Part shown: positions 26,784-34,099 of the stretch, in pieces
How the letters are laid out: every line of letters begins with the position of its first letter
How positions within the stretch are numbered: position 1 is the stretch's first letter
Assembly: GCA_022822085.1 (NCBI GenBank)
Contig: JAJECK010000021.1
Span: 1 to 54,698, forward strand
DNA length: 54,698 nt
Reading direction: 5' to 3'
Source of the DNA: Candidatus Poribacteria bacterium
GTDB lineage: Bacteria > Poribacteria > WGA-4E > WGA-3G
Translations under genes and position numbers: made by a program
Notes under the pieces: model-generated
What the model was told of the DNA's origin: nothing
Seen by the model: the letters and a program-made list of their open reading frames with translations, nothing else
Database searches by the model: none

Positions 26784-27998
26784 TTATCTTTGGGCAAGGT
26801 TGATGATAAAAGATGTTATTACTATGACTGTGGTTGATACACTACTTATCAATCCCCAATTTACTTCAAATTTTTTGTTTATTTCTAAGATATCTCCAGG
26901 ATACAGCACAACCTGGTCTTTGCCAGGTTCAATATGATGGACTAAGGTAGTTCCATCACTACGATGGATATGTACCTTCTTTTTGTTTGCTTCTTTCTCA
27001 AACCCACCAGCAGTTGCAATAGCTTTTTGTAGTGTGATAGGTCCACGGACTTTGTGAGCACCAGCAGTATGTACGTAACCAGTTACATAGATTGGTTCTA
27101 CTTTGATGGCGTTTGGCACAAACAATACATCACCATCGGACAGGTATTTTTCATCTCCGCTGTTTTCAGCAGTCTTCCAAAATTGTTCATCGACATTAAA
27201 TTCTGTTAGAGTTCCTTCCTTACTAACCTTTACAATCGCTGATATATCTGCTTCCTCAGTAAAACCACCACCCCTTGCTAATGCATTTACTATCTTGATC
27301 TTTTCGTGTATATATATTTTACCGGGAGACTTCACTTCACCCTGTATCTCTATAACACTTAACTGAGTCACATAAACCAAATCGTTCAAATTGACACGGA
27401 TATCCTTAATCGGTTGATTTGTTGATAAATCATAAGTCTCTACTAATGTTGAAATATCTTGTATAGTTGAATTACCTTGTGATTGTTTTGATTTATCCTC
27501 CTTATCTGTGTTGACCTTATATCTAATAAGATAAACCTGTTGAGTATCTGCATTTTCTGTCATTCCACCTGCAAGCGCAATAGCACGATAAATATCAATG
27601 TCCGACTCGGGTGAAATGAGGTATCGTCCCGGTGTCTCGACTGCACCACCAACAAACACTCCGTTTTCTTGGGAATCAAGTGAAACCAAAATTATTGGGT
27701 TAGTAATGAGTTCTTCACTTAATAAAAAATCTTGGATTTCCTTCTTAATTTCTTCAATAGTTTTACCTGATACCTGAATATCTCCACCAAAGTAACTAAT
27801 TCTACCATCCTCTCGGACTTTCACAGACAGACTGTATTCAGGTTGTCCAATCACAGCAATCAGGAGGTTATCACCTTGCCGGATCCGGTATACATCTCCA
27901 TACAGAGTACTATTTGTAAACAATAGTAGTAAAATAAAAACCTGCAAGTATTGCTTTGTTTTATATGCCACTTGCAAGTAATTTAATTTCGAATTCAT
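26784..27998 (-). CDS. Polysaccharide export outer-membrane-type protein (Wza-like, SLBB domains)
   Basis: A 404-residue exported protein. A signal/anchor segment (YLQVFILLLLFTNSTLYG) is followed by the poly-export domain (YRIRQGDNLLIAVIGQPEYSLSVKVREDGRISYFGG) and three SLBB repeats, each with the V-x-V-x-G-x-V-x-x-P-G pattern (about 113, 217 and 302). The C terminus is a hydrophobic helix, WGLISSVSTTVIVITSFIINL, perhaps the outer-membrane pore helix as in Wza. It should export capsule or exopolysaccharide. No polymerase or kinase partner is next to it; a nitrilase-family gene follows directly. Confidence 0.88.
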   Translation of the reverse strand: MNSKLNYLQVAYKTKQYLQVFILLLLFTNSTLYGDVYRIRQGDNLLIAVIGQPEYSLSVKVREDGRISYFGGDIQVSGKTIEEIKKEIQDFLLSEELITNPIILVSLDSQENGVFVGGAVETPGRYLISPESDIDIYRAIALAGGMTENADTQQVYLIRYKVNTDKEDKSKQSQGNSTIQDISTLVETYDLSTNQPIKDIRVNLNDLVYVTQLSVIEIQGEVKSPGKIYIHEKIKIVNALARGGGFTEEADISAIVKVSKEGTLTEFNVDEQFWKTAENSGDEKYLSDGDVLFVPNAIKVEPIYVTGYVHTAGAHKVRGPITLQKAIATAGGFEKEANKKKVHIHRSDGTTLVHHIEPGKDQVVLYPGDILEINKKFEVNWGLISSVSTTVIVITSFIINLAQR

Positions 27999-28081
27999 TT
28001 TCTATTTTAATACTGATTAAAAAGATTTATAACTTATTCTGTTAGAATAGGACAAACATGGTTGTGCACTACCAAGTACTG

Positions 28082-28279
28082 TTAACTATCAAATAATAAA
28101 ATTTGTCCATTTTTCCGGATTAATTCTTTGCGAGCACCAACCTGTCTACCCGGGAGTTTTCGCCAATACGATTTAACCTGAGTCCCGTTATTTCTGCGGT
28201 ATCCATGCACAAATACTTTACCGCTCGTATCACTTGGTGTCTTCATTTTTCTAAAAAGGTAGAGTTGCCTTGTCATCAT
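28082..28279 (-). CDS. Small basic protein with a GYxRxNGTxVxxYxR motif
   Basis: A 65-residue protein, rich in Lys and Arg. Its centre, SGKVFVHGYRRNNGTQVKSY, matches a short motif found in many small bacterial proteins of unknown function. AAGGTAG lies 6 bases before the first of two tandem ATGs (28279 and 28276). The gene starts 18 bases after the stop of the zinc-ribbon gene, so the two share a transcript. I do not know its role; nucleic-acid binding would fit its charge but is a guess. Confidence 0.6.
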   Translation of the reverse strand: MMTRQLYLFRKMKTPSDTSGKVFVHGYRRNNGTQVKSYWRKLPGRQVGARKELIRKNGQILLFDS

Positions 28280-28297
28280 AGCAGTCTACCTTATGTG

Positions 28298-28645
28298 TTA
28301 GTTTTCTTTTATTGATGCGAAATAAGCTTTAATGCATTCCAACGCACGCTGGACACTATATGTAGGAACAAGAAGATCACCCCATTCTGACTTAACTAAA
28401 GTGCCTTTTAACCCACCGTATGCAGGTATTTCATTTGAACGCAAATAAACTTCAATATCTTCATCCTCTAACACGCTTTTGAGGATATACCCGACAACTT
28501 CATTCGGTACGGATTGAACTACATACCAACCAACAGAGTCTGGCCTTTGAGTTGAGACTATTCCAGGCAGAAGATCTACGTTACACTTTGAACATTTCAT
28601 AACATCTTCATTGAATTCTGTGTTACATTCTGGACAATACGGCAT
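28298..28645 (-). CDS. Zinc-ribbon plus DUF2007-like (signal-transducing type) small protein
   Basis: A 115-residue protein. The N terminus holds a CPECNTEF...CSKCNVDL zinc ribbon (two CxxC pairs, residues about 4-21). After a linker, residues about 40-110 (WYVVQSVPNEVVGYILKSVLEDEDIEVYLRSNE ... LLVPTYSVQRALECI) look like the DUF2007 fold, a PII-like domain. Regulation or metal sensing is possible but unproven. A clean promoter and GAGGAGG ribosome site lie upstream. Confidence 0.75.
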   Translation of the reverse strand: MPYCPECNTEFNEDVMKCSKCNVDLLPGIVSTQRPDSVGWYVVQSVPNEVVGYILKSVLEDEDIEVYLRSNEIPAYGGLKGTLVKSEWGDLLVPTYSVQRALECIKAYFASIKEN

Positions 28646-28681
28646 TGTTTTTTCCTCCTCATATAAGGTGTTATATTATCC

Positions 28682-28710
28682 ATTATATCACATTCATCTA
28701 TACTATGCAA
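28682..28710 (-). promoter_or_regulatory. Sigma-70 promoter for the zinc-ribbon/small-protein operon
   Basis: On the minus strand, TTGCAT (28705-28710) and a perfect TATAAT (28682-28687) are spaced by 17 bases. The predicted start near 28675 lies about 30 bases before the ATG at 28645. Confidence 0.7.
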
Positions 28711-28727
28711 GAACCTCTTAGGGTGCC

Positions 28728-29068
28728 CAGGGTTATTTAGTTTTCAATATTTTTGATGATTCTTTGCTATTCCGTTAATGTTGTCCGTGTCTTTAGTCCC
28801 ACCAAATGCCATAAGTGCATTTGGCGTTGATTTGGTAGGGACGATATGTTAATAGAAAAAATGGGGTTCCCTTCTCTTGAGTTCCGTCCGAACAGTATAA
28901 AAAAAGATATCGTCCGGACGGGACTAAAGAGAGTATGGGCAGCTGCTTCTATAAACATTGCGTCTCTACAAGACTAAAGAGGCGTAATCTGATATGCAAA
29001 ATCAATGCGATCTATGGGACTAACAGTTAAACTCACAAACTGAAAATTCTTAAAACTAAATAACCCTG
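28728..29068. mobile_element. MITE-like element, family A, with 17-bp terminal inverted repeats and 9-bp direct flanks
   Basis: The ends are exact inverted repeats: CAGGGTTATTTAGTTTT at 28728-28744 and its complement at 29052-29068, with similarity running a few bases further. The 9-base sequence TAGGGTGCC stands directly outside both ends (28719-28727 and 29069-29077), as expected for a target-site duplication. Inside, TCTTTAGTCCC (28790-28800) faces GGGACTAAAGA (28920-28930), so the element is a nested palindrome. At 341 bases with no transposase it must be non-autonomous. Partial relatives are near 41.5 and 51.2 kb. Confidence 0.75.
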
Positions 29069-29249
29069 TAGGGTGCCCCTTTGCCCCTTTATGAGTGTTG
29101 TCTTCACATCGACTTAATGGTATACTTTGCATCGGTATCCTCTCCTATTGTTAATATTGATATATTCGGATAGAATACCATTTGAATACATTTTGTGCAA
29201 GAACACCTTGATTTTATCTATAAACAATAACTGTGGAGACGGATAACTC

Positions 29250-29846
29250 ATGTTAAATCAAAAGTTTTTAAAAACAACTGCTGTTATATTTTTCTTGTTA
29301 ATTGCGGTAGTTTTTTTAGGTCTATATGCTTACAATATATCTCAGCAACAAAAATTAAGTACGCCTGAAAAAGTGTATAGAGATTTAACTGAATCAGAAA
29401 TGAAAATTGTGGAACAGAATATAAAAAATGCGAAACAGCAACAACAGCATCATAGTAACCAACAAAATTTGGCATCAGAAAGCCCTGATCGCCCTGAGCA
29501 CTCAGATCCTGAGCGACCTGAGCAATTAGATGATGTTGAGCCAAAATCAAATGAGGACTTATCTAAATCACAAGTGAGTATAAAAGAGGATTTAGATGAT
29601 CCTATCATAGAGACGCTTATCAAAAATGGACCGGTAACTGACTTTGGTCATTTAATGCCAACAAGGGGCAATCCTACATTCGAAACTAACTCTTTTGAGG
29701 AATTACAAAACTATATTTCTAAACTTGAAAATAGTGATAATCCTAAACACAGAAGGGCGGCACAGGAATTAAGAAATTCATTAAGTCGAATGAATCCACC
29801 AGAAAATACCGAAAATGTCATATTTTCAATATCTGTAGAATATTGA
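29250..29846 (+). CDS. Hypothetical single-pass membrane protein
   Basis: A 198-residue protein I do not recognise. Residues about 10-29 (TAVIFFLLIAVVFLGLYAYNI) form one TM helix with a short cytoplasmic N terminus, so the rest should face the periplasm. A long Gln/Glu/Pro-rich, low-complexity linker (about 50-115) with repeats of RPE/PERPEQ precedes a more ordered tail (about 140-198) with an FEELQNYISKLE helix. It may be an anchor or scaffold. It lies between two mobile-element remnants and may itself be lineage-specific. Confidence 0.6.
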   Translation: MLNQKFLKTTAVIFFLLIAVVFLGLYAYNISQQQKLSTPEKVYRDLTESEMKIVEQNIKNAKQQQQHHSNQQNLASESPDRPEHSDPERPEQLDDVEPKSNEDLSKSQVSIKEDLDDPIIETLIKNGPVTDFGHLMPTRGNPTFETNSFEELQNYISKLENSDNPKHRRAAQELRNSLSRMNPPENTENVIFSISVEY

Positions 29847-30009
29847 TTGTTTCTTGATACAATTTTGTATTTTATTGAGGGTTTTTCACAAATAAATGTT
29901 GAAGTGTGTCAGGATATTATAATCCAAGTTGCTACCTATAAAACACTTTTAAATCCATGGGATTTCCTCTATAATGTTTTTATTTTAACAAAACATAAGG
30001 AGAAACCCC

Positions 30010-30556
30010 ATGGAATTAAACATTGTAGCAGTTTGAGCGATTTGTGACGATCTCTTAATTTCACTCGGACATCACATCGATCCACAAGCGAAAATGTCTG
30101 ATGCCGAGGTGTATGACAGCTGCTATCGTTGCAGCAGGTTTCTTTGGAGGAAATCATCCACGATACAATCGGAGACTCCATCGCATATCTGACTTGTTTC
30201 CACACTTTTTGAAATCTTGCTGAAGTGTCTAAAGGAGATAATCCGAACGACATCTACGCAATTGATACCTATCCCATTCCAGTTTGTGTGACAACATTCA
30301 GATAAGTCGTTGTCGTATCTATCAAGGTGAAGCATAGCGAGGCAAAATAGCCAGCAAACACCGATACTTTTATGGTCTTAAGGCACACTTGATGGTGACC
30401 AAAACGAGACACATTGTCCAAGTTTTCTTCACGCCAGGACGCTGCATCAATGTCAAAGGGATGCAATACTTTTCGTTTGACTTACCTCAAGGGGTTATCG
30501 TCTATGCTGACAAAGCATATTGCGACTATGGTATTGAAGATGCTCTTTGGCAATAG
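30010..30556 (+). pseudogene. Decayed IS982-like transposase
   Basis: Reading across frames gives recognisable IS982-type (DDE) blocks in order: MELNIVAV-stop-AICDDLLISLGHH, MSDAEV, then TAAIVAAGFFGGNH, RRLHRISDLFPHF, IDTYPIPVCDN, SRCRIY, GKIASKHRYFYGLKAHLMV, and VIVYADKAYCDYGIEDAL. The Asp in IDTYPIP, Asp in YADKAY and Glu in IEDAL would be the catalytic triad. There are stops at 30034-30036 and 30335-30337, frameshifts near 30107 and 30275, an internal deletion between the NHPRYN and RRLHR blocks, and the 3' part is missing. AAGGAG still precedes the ATG. It cannot make an active enzyme. Confidence 0.8.
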
Positions 30557-30572
30557 GTAGCAACTTGGGTTA

Positions 30573-30728
30573 TATAGTAAAATCAAAAAATATATGCACA
30601 CTTTTGGTACGTCAAACCTAAACCGCCGGACTGTGATGTAGCACAAACTTCCCAGTTTGAGCAGTAGTGTGCGCAAACTGGAAAGTGGACGGGACAAATG
30701 TGTGCCAGTAATTATAGATTCCACTATA
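30573..30728. mobile_element. MITE-like element, family B, with TATAG-type inverted ends
   Basis: TATAGTAAAATC at 30573-30584 faces GATTCCACTATA at 30717-30728; the arms match at 10 of 12 bases, and the similarity continues inward (GCACAC, CGTC blocks). The centre folds as a hairpin with arms around CCCAGTTTG and CAAACTGG. The ends begin with TA, as in IS630/Tc1-type elements that insert at TA. It is 156 bases long with no coding capacity and sits between the dead transposase and the mazG-like gene end. Confidence 0.65.
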
Positions 30729-30731
30729 ATA

Positions 30732-31016
30732 TTAACATCTACATGGTGTCCCATTGCATTTCGGACAACCCTCTGCATAAATATTCGCAGCATCCTCAAG
30801 CGATATTTCCAATAAACTTGCTAAGGTAGATAACCAAGCAAACACATCAGCAAACTCTTCACGTAAACGTGTCCTATCACGTGGTTCTTTACGTATCTCC
30901 TTTGCTAATTCACCTACCTCTTCAACAAACCAAGCGAATGTTAAGGGAACACCACGTTTTGCATCTCTTTTGAAATAGATTGCTTCAATCTGCTGTTGAA
31001 ATTTTTGAATTGTCAT
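30732..31016 (-). CDS. MazG-like nucleotide pyrophosphohydrolase
   Basis: A 94-residue all-alpha NTP-PPase. The metal-binding helix pairs are FAWFVEEVGELAKEIRKE (E-E-x-x-E) and REEFADVFAWLSTLA (E-x-x-D). These proteins hydrolyse NTPs or modified nucleotides to NMP and pyrophosphate, a housekeeping function. The last residues, CPKCNGTPCRC, hold four cysteines, two in CPKC, and may bind zinc; that tail recurs in some archaeal and bacterial single-domain MazG proteins. The gene's stop lies only 3 bases from a MITE end, so the element may supply its 3' end. Confidence 0.88.
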   Translation of the reverse strand: MTIQKFQQQIEAIYFKRDAKRGVPLTFAWFVEEVGELAKEIRKEPRDRTRLREEFADVFAWLSTLASLLEISLEDAANIYAEGCPKCNGTPCRC

Positions 31017-31094
31017 AAAACTCCTTTTTCAGTATAATAACCCAAAGTTCTCGGTATGTCAATTGAAACGACAAAGTTCAATATCTCTACATCG

Positions 31095-31137
31095 TATGTA
31101 ATTGTAATAATTGATGTTTGTTTATGTAATTGTAATA
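31095..31137. promoter_or_regulatory. 15-bp direct repeat in a divergent promoter region, possible operator
   Basis: TATGTAATTGTAATA occurs at 31095-31109 and again at 31123-31137, a spacing of 28 bases start to start. It lies between the divergent mazG-like and cupin genes, 39 bases before the cupin ATG. Paired direct repeats in such a place could bind a regulator, but the sequence is A+T-rich and the function is unproven. Confidence 0.4.
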
Positions 31138-31175
31138 TTTGTTAATGAGTATTCCACGTAAAGGAATCACATAAG

Positions 31176-31568
31176 ATGTTAAAACCAATAATAATCAATC
31201 AAGCGGAACTTGAATGGGAAAATTGGGAAGACCCGGATATCGCAGCAAAAAGTCCTGTGCGTTGGAAACTGCTTATAACGAGTGAACGTTGCCATAGCAG
31301 CGGAATTGTCACAGGAATAGCAGAAGTACCACCTGACGTATCACTATTACTTCACCATCATGAACCTGAAGAAACGTATTATGTTATTAGTGGCAATGGT
31401 TATATGAAGATTGATGATTACGAGGGACACCTCGTTCCAGGGGCAGCAGTTTACATACCTCCTAATTCCAAACATACTGTCCGTTGTACTGGAACTGAAC
31501 CGTTAGTTTTTATATTTACATTTGCACGCGATTCTTTCAATCAAATCGACTACATCTTTGACGAATAA
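31176..31568 (+). CDS. Cupin domain protein
   Basis: A 130-residue single-domain cupin. Motif 1 is LLHHHEPEETYYVISGNGYM, with the His-x-His...Glu metal ligands, and motif 2 is PGAAVYIPPNSKHTV with the last His. Single cupins of this size act as dioxygenases, isomerases or sugar-binding proteins; no more can be said. AAAGGA is present upstream. Two more plus-strand genes follow at 47 and 58 bases, so it may head a three-gene unit. Confidence 0.85.
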   Translation: MLKPIIINQAELEWENWEDPDIAAKSPVRWKLLITSERCHSSGIVTGIAEVPPDVSLLLHHHEPEETYYVISGNGYMKIDDYEGHLVPGAAVYIPPNSKHTVRCTGTEPLVFIFTFARDSFNQIDYIFDE

Positions 31569-31615
31569 GCATTGTCTCTCATGTAGCGTGTAATTTCACT
31601 TTATAGGTAAATAAT

Positions 31616-32605
31616 ATGTCATCAGCTAAGATTTCAGATACCGAACCTATTCTGTCCAATGACAAAGCAAGTCTATTTGATATAAACGATGGAATTGCTT
31701 ATTTGGATCTAAATAGTAAACTAAATATAATTGATGATGCCACTTTGGAAATTCTTGATTCTGCATTGGATGAAGTAGAAACAAATTTCTCTGGTATGGT
31801 ACTCGGTACTAAAGATAACCATTTTTCAGTCGGTCTAAACTTAATTCAATTGTTGGAACGTACCCAAAGCAACAATTGGAATGCTATATCAAATACAGTA
31901 AGAAACCTGCAAAATGTCTGTACTCGACTTCGTAATTCATCTATTCCAGTCGTGGCAGCAACAAATGGCATGGCATTAGGTGGTGGTTGTGAACTTGTTT
32001 TCGGTGCAAATGCAGTAACCGCTTTTAGCAACAGTCAGTTGGGGCTTGTTGAATTACGTGTGGGACTTATTCCTTGTGGAGGCGGAACGACTGAAATGGC
32101 GTTTCGCTGCTTAGATGGGCAACAGACATCTGCCTCAAATCAAAAGTTATTTTCACATATCATTCAAACATTTGAAACAATTCGCCAAGCCAAGGTATCA
32201 AGAGATGCAGAAGAGGCATTACAATACGGATACCTGCGCCATTCTGACCAGATTTCTAACCAAAGAGACAATCATCTAAATGATGCAAAACAATTAGCAC
32301 TCGCACTATGGAACAGTGGATATCAATCACCGCAACCACAACAGATTTTTGTATTAGGTGAAGAAGGCATTAACTTTATTAAACAACACCTACAAAAATT
32401 GCATCATACTGAGACAATAAACGAATATGAACAGTTTCTTGCAGAAAAATTAGCTTATGTGTTTTGTGGTGGAATGCTATCTACTTCACAGGACGTTTCG
32501 AGACAATATCTACTTGACCTTGAGCACGAGATTTTTCTTGGACTCTGCGGTGAACCAAGAACATATGCTATGATTGAATCTACTCTGAAAAAAGGTAAAA
32601 AATAA
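31616..32605 (+). CDS. Stand-alone crotonase (enoyl-CoA hydratase/isomerase) domain, FadN C-terminal type
   Basis: A 329-residue crotonase. The oxyanion-hole strands are in FSGMVLGTKDNHFSVGLNL and VAATNGMALGGGCELVFGA, and LVELRVGLIPCGGGTTEMA is the catalytic helix region. The C-terminal tail, SRQYLLDLEHEIFLGLCGEPRTYAMIESTLKKGK, matches the end of large FadN/FadB-like 3-hydroxyacyl-CoA dehydrogenases, in which the crotonase domain is the C-terminal part. Here the dehydrogenase half is missing and no such gene is adjacent, so it must act alone or with a partner elsewhere in fatty-acid oxidation. The expected catalytic Glu pair is not obvious. Confidence 0.78.
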   Translation: MSSAKISDTEPILSNDKASLFDINDGIAYLDLNSKLNIIDDATLEILDSALDEVETNFSGMVLGTKDNHFSVGLNLIQLLERTQSNNWNAISNTVRNLQNVCTRLRNSSIPVVAATNGMALGGGCELVFGANAVTAFSNSQLGLVELRVGLIPCGGGTTEMAFRCLDGQQTSASNQKLFSHIIQTFETIRQAKVSRDAEEALQYGYLRHSDQISNQRDNHLNDAKQLALALWNSGYQSPQPQQIFVLGEEGINFIKQHLQKLHHTETINEYEQFLAEKLAYVFCGGMLSTSQDVSRQYLLDLEHEIFLGLCGEPRTYAMIESTLKKGKK

Positions 32606-32663
32606 GAGCACCAGTCCCGTCTATTTTAACAATTAAGTTTCTATTCAAAATAAGAGGAGTGAT

Positions 32664-33725
32664 ATGCAAACACACCTTTATCTCTCCATTGCAGGAGAAA
32701 ACAGAATTGCTATTTTTACTTTTGATGTAAACAATGGCTCAATTGAATTACAAGATAATGTGGAAGTCAGTGGTTCACCTGGTCCATTGACACGCTCACC
32801 ATGTGGTAACTACCTATATGCCGGACTCCGTTCCAGTCGAGAAATCGCAACTTATCAAATAGATGAAAAAAGTAAGCAGCTTACGTTATTAAGTCCTATT
32901 CAACTGGACGCGGATACATGCTACATCGCTACAGACAAAACTGGAAGATATCTACTTTCGGCATATTATGGTGCAGGAAAAGTTACAGTTCATGCAATAG
33001 GTGAAGACAAAACCGTTCAAGAAGGAGCAATCCAAACAATTGAAACAGCACCACATGCACACTACATTGAAACCGACGCGACAAATCGGTTTGCTTTCGT
33101 CCCACACACCGTTCCGCGCAATGCTATCTATCAGTTTCACTTTGATCCAGATACTGGTAAACTAACACAGAACTTCTTTGGAAATTACAATCCTGATGAA
33201 CCCGTTGGACCTCGGCATTATAGCGAACATCCTAACAAACCGATCTTTTACTTCTCAAATGAACAAGGATCAAGTGTGACTGCTTGCAACCTTCAAGTAG
33301 GGGATCCAGATGTCACCATTCCAGAGTCTGGCACTCCTGATTACACAGTAAATGATGCACCTGGATTGCTATGGGAATTTCAAACTCTATCCACACTTCC
33401 AGATGATTTTTCAGAACATAATTCCTGTGCACAAATTCATATTGACCCACATGCAAAGTATCTTTATGTATCAAATCGTGGTCATGACAGCATCGCAATT
33501 TTTTCTATTGATGACGAGAATGGGGAATTGACTGCTGTTGGACATCAACCTACAGAACCGACACCTCGTGTCTTCAACATTGATGAAACAGGTAATTATC
33601 TATTTGTAGGTGGACAGGGCTCTGGTAAATTGGCTACCTACAGAATTAATCGGGATAGTGGGATGCTTTCTGAAATTGATACAATTGAGGTGGGTGAAAA
33701 CCCAATGTGGGTTCTATTTCTTTAG
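32664..33725 (+). CDS. Lactonase-type seven-bladed beta-propeller (6-phosphogluconolactonase family)
   Basis: A 353-residue propeller of the Pgl/YbhE family. Repeats of the type L-Y-x-x-x-x-x-x-x-I-A-x-F-x-(I/F)-D are visible, for example HLYLSIAGENRIAIFTFD, YLYVSNRGHDSIAIFSID and YLFVGGQGSGKLATYRIN. The GPRHYSEHPNKP segment includes the conserved His. Such proteins hydrolyse 6-phosphogluconolactone or a related lactone in the cytoplasm; no signal peptide is present. A hairpin shared with the opposite selenoprotein gene follows its stop. Confidence 0.85.
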   Translation: MQTHLYLSIAGENRIAIFTFDVNNGSIELQDNVEVSGSPGPLTRSPCGNYLYAGLRSSREIATYQIDEKSKQLTLLSPIQLDADTCYIATDKTGRYLLSAYYGAGKVTVHAIGEDKTVQEGAIQTIETAPHAHYIETDATNRFAFVPHTVPRNAIYQFHFDPDTGKLTQNFFGNYNPDEPVGPRHYSEHPNKPIFYFSNEQGSSVTACNLQVGDPDVTIPESGTPDYTVNDAPGLLWEFQTLSTLPDDFSEHNSCAQIHIDPHAKYLYVSNRGHDSIAIFSIDDENGELTAVGHQPTEPTPRVFNIDETGNYLFVGGQGSGKLATYRINRDSGMLSEIDTIEVGENPMWVLFL

Positions 33726-33752
33726 TTATAGTTGAATCTATTTACTATGAAA

Positions 33753-33783
33753 AATGGGTATGATATTCGGTACCATACCCATT
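33753..33783. terminator. Bidirectional hairpin terminator candidate
   Basis: AATGGGTATG (33753-33762) and CATACCCATT (33774-33783) make a perfect 10-base stem with an 11-base loop. It lies between the stop of the lactonase gene and the stop of the convergent SelW-like gene, so it could stop both transcripts, although T-runs are short. Confidence 0.6.
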
Positions 33784-33790
33784 CCACTCT

Positions 33791-34021
33791 TTATAATTTG
33801 TCAATTGCAGTGGTTATTTGGTCTTCTGTAGGGAATTTCCGTTGCTCAAGTTTAGAGAAGAGCAGTTCCTCATTTACATATACTTCAAAAGCTCCACCAC
33901 TACTTTCTACAAGTTTCACTTTCTTGACCTGACCACTATATTTCTTTTCTAAGGCTTCTGCCAAACTGGCTGCCCGTGGTTGATAGTTTCAAGATGTGCA
34001 ATACTCTATTCTAATATCCAT
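33791..34021 (-). CDS. SelW-like (Rdx family) selenoprotein with in-frame UGA
   Basis: Read through one TGA this is a 76-residue protein: MDIRIEYCTS-U-NYQPRAASLAEALEKK, then VKLVESSGGAFEVYVNEELL, FSKLEQRKFP and TAIDKL before TAA. Position 11 (33989-33991) is TGA and falls exactly at the last residue of the C-x-x-U redox motif of the SelT/SelW/SelH (Rdx) family; the GGAFEV block and the C-terminal F-P-x-x-x-x-x-x-x-A pattern are also family features. These are thioredoxin-fold oxidoreductases. AGGAGG (34033-34038) precedes the ATG at a spacing of 11. A hairpin at +19 to +29 after the TGA fits a bacterial SECIS. An ordinary ORF search misses the gene. The alternative, a simple stop mutation, would be a striking coincidence at this codon. 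Confidence 0.85.
33960..33970 (-). promoter_or_regulatory. Candidate bacterial SECIS hairpin
   Basis: In the mRNA, GCCA-GUU-UGGC forms a 4-base stem with a 3-base loop; the loop's first base is G and lies 23 bases after the UGA codon. A lower GGC/GCC pair could extend it with an internal loop. Bacterial SECIS elements are hairpins just 3' of the UGA with a G near the start of the loop, at about this distance. Folding is by eye. Confidence 0.5.
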
Positions 34022-34099
34022 TTAGTATTTTTCCTCCTAATGTACTGGGAATTCTACATAATTGTACCAGATTATATTGAAATTTGCAAGTATTTTGAT

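Larger units (their letters stand above)
28646..29249. other. Intergenic region containing a miniature inverted-repeat element
   Basis: The left end holds the promoter of the minus-strand operon; the middle is occupied by the element at 28728-29068. The right 180 bases lead to the plus-strand TM protein gene and show no clear promoter. No gene was found. Confidence 0.6.

Noticed and set aside
29969-30799. Several minus-strand frames over the decayed transposase
   Set aside because: The plus strand reads as IS982-type blocks; the minus frames are shadows without any family features.
33732-33932. Plus-strand 66-codon frame
   Set aside because: It is the complement of the SelW-like gene and starts before the terminator hairpin.
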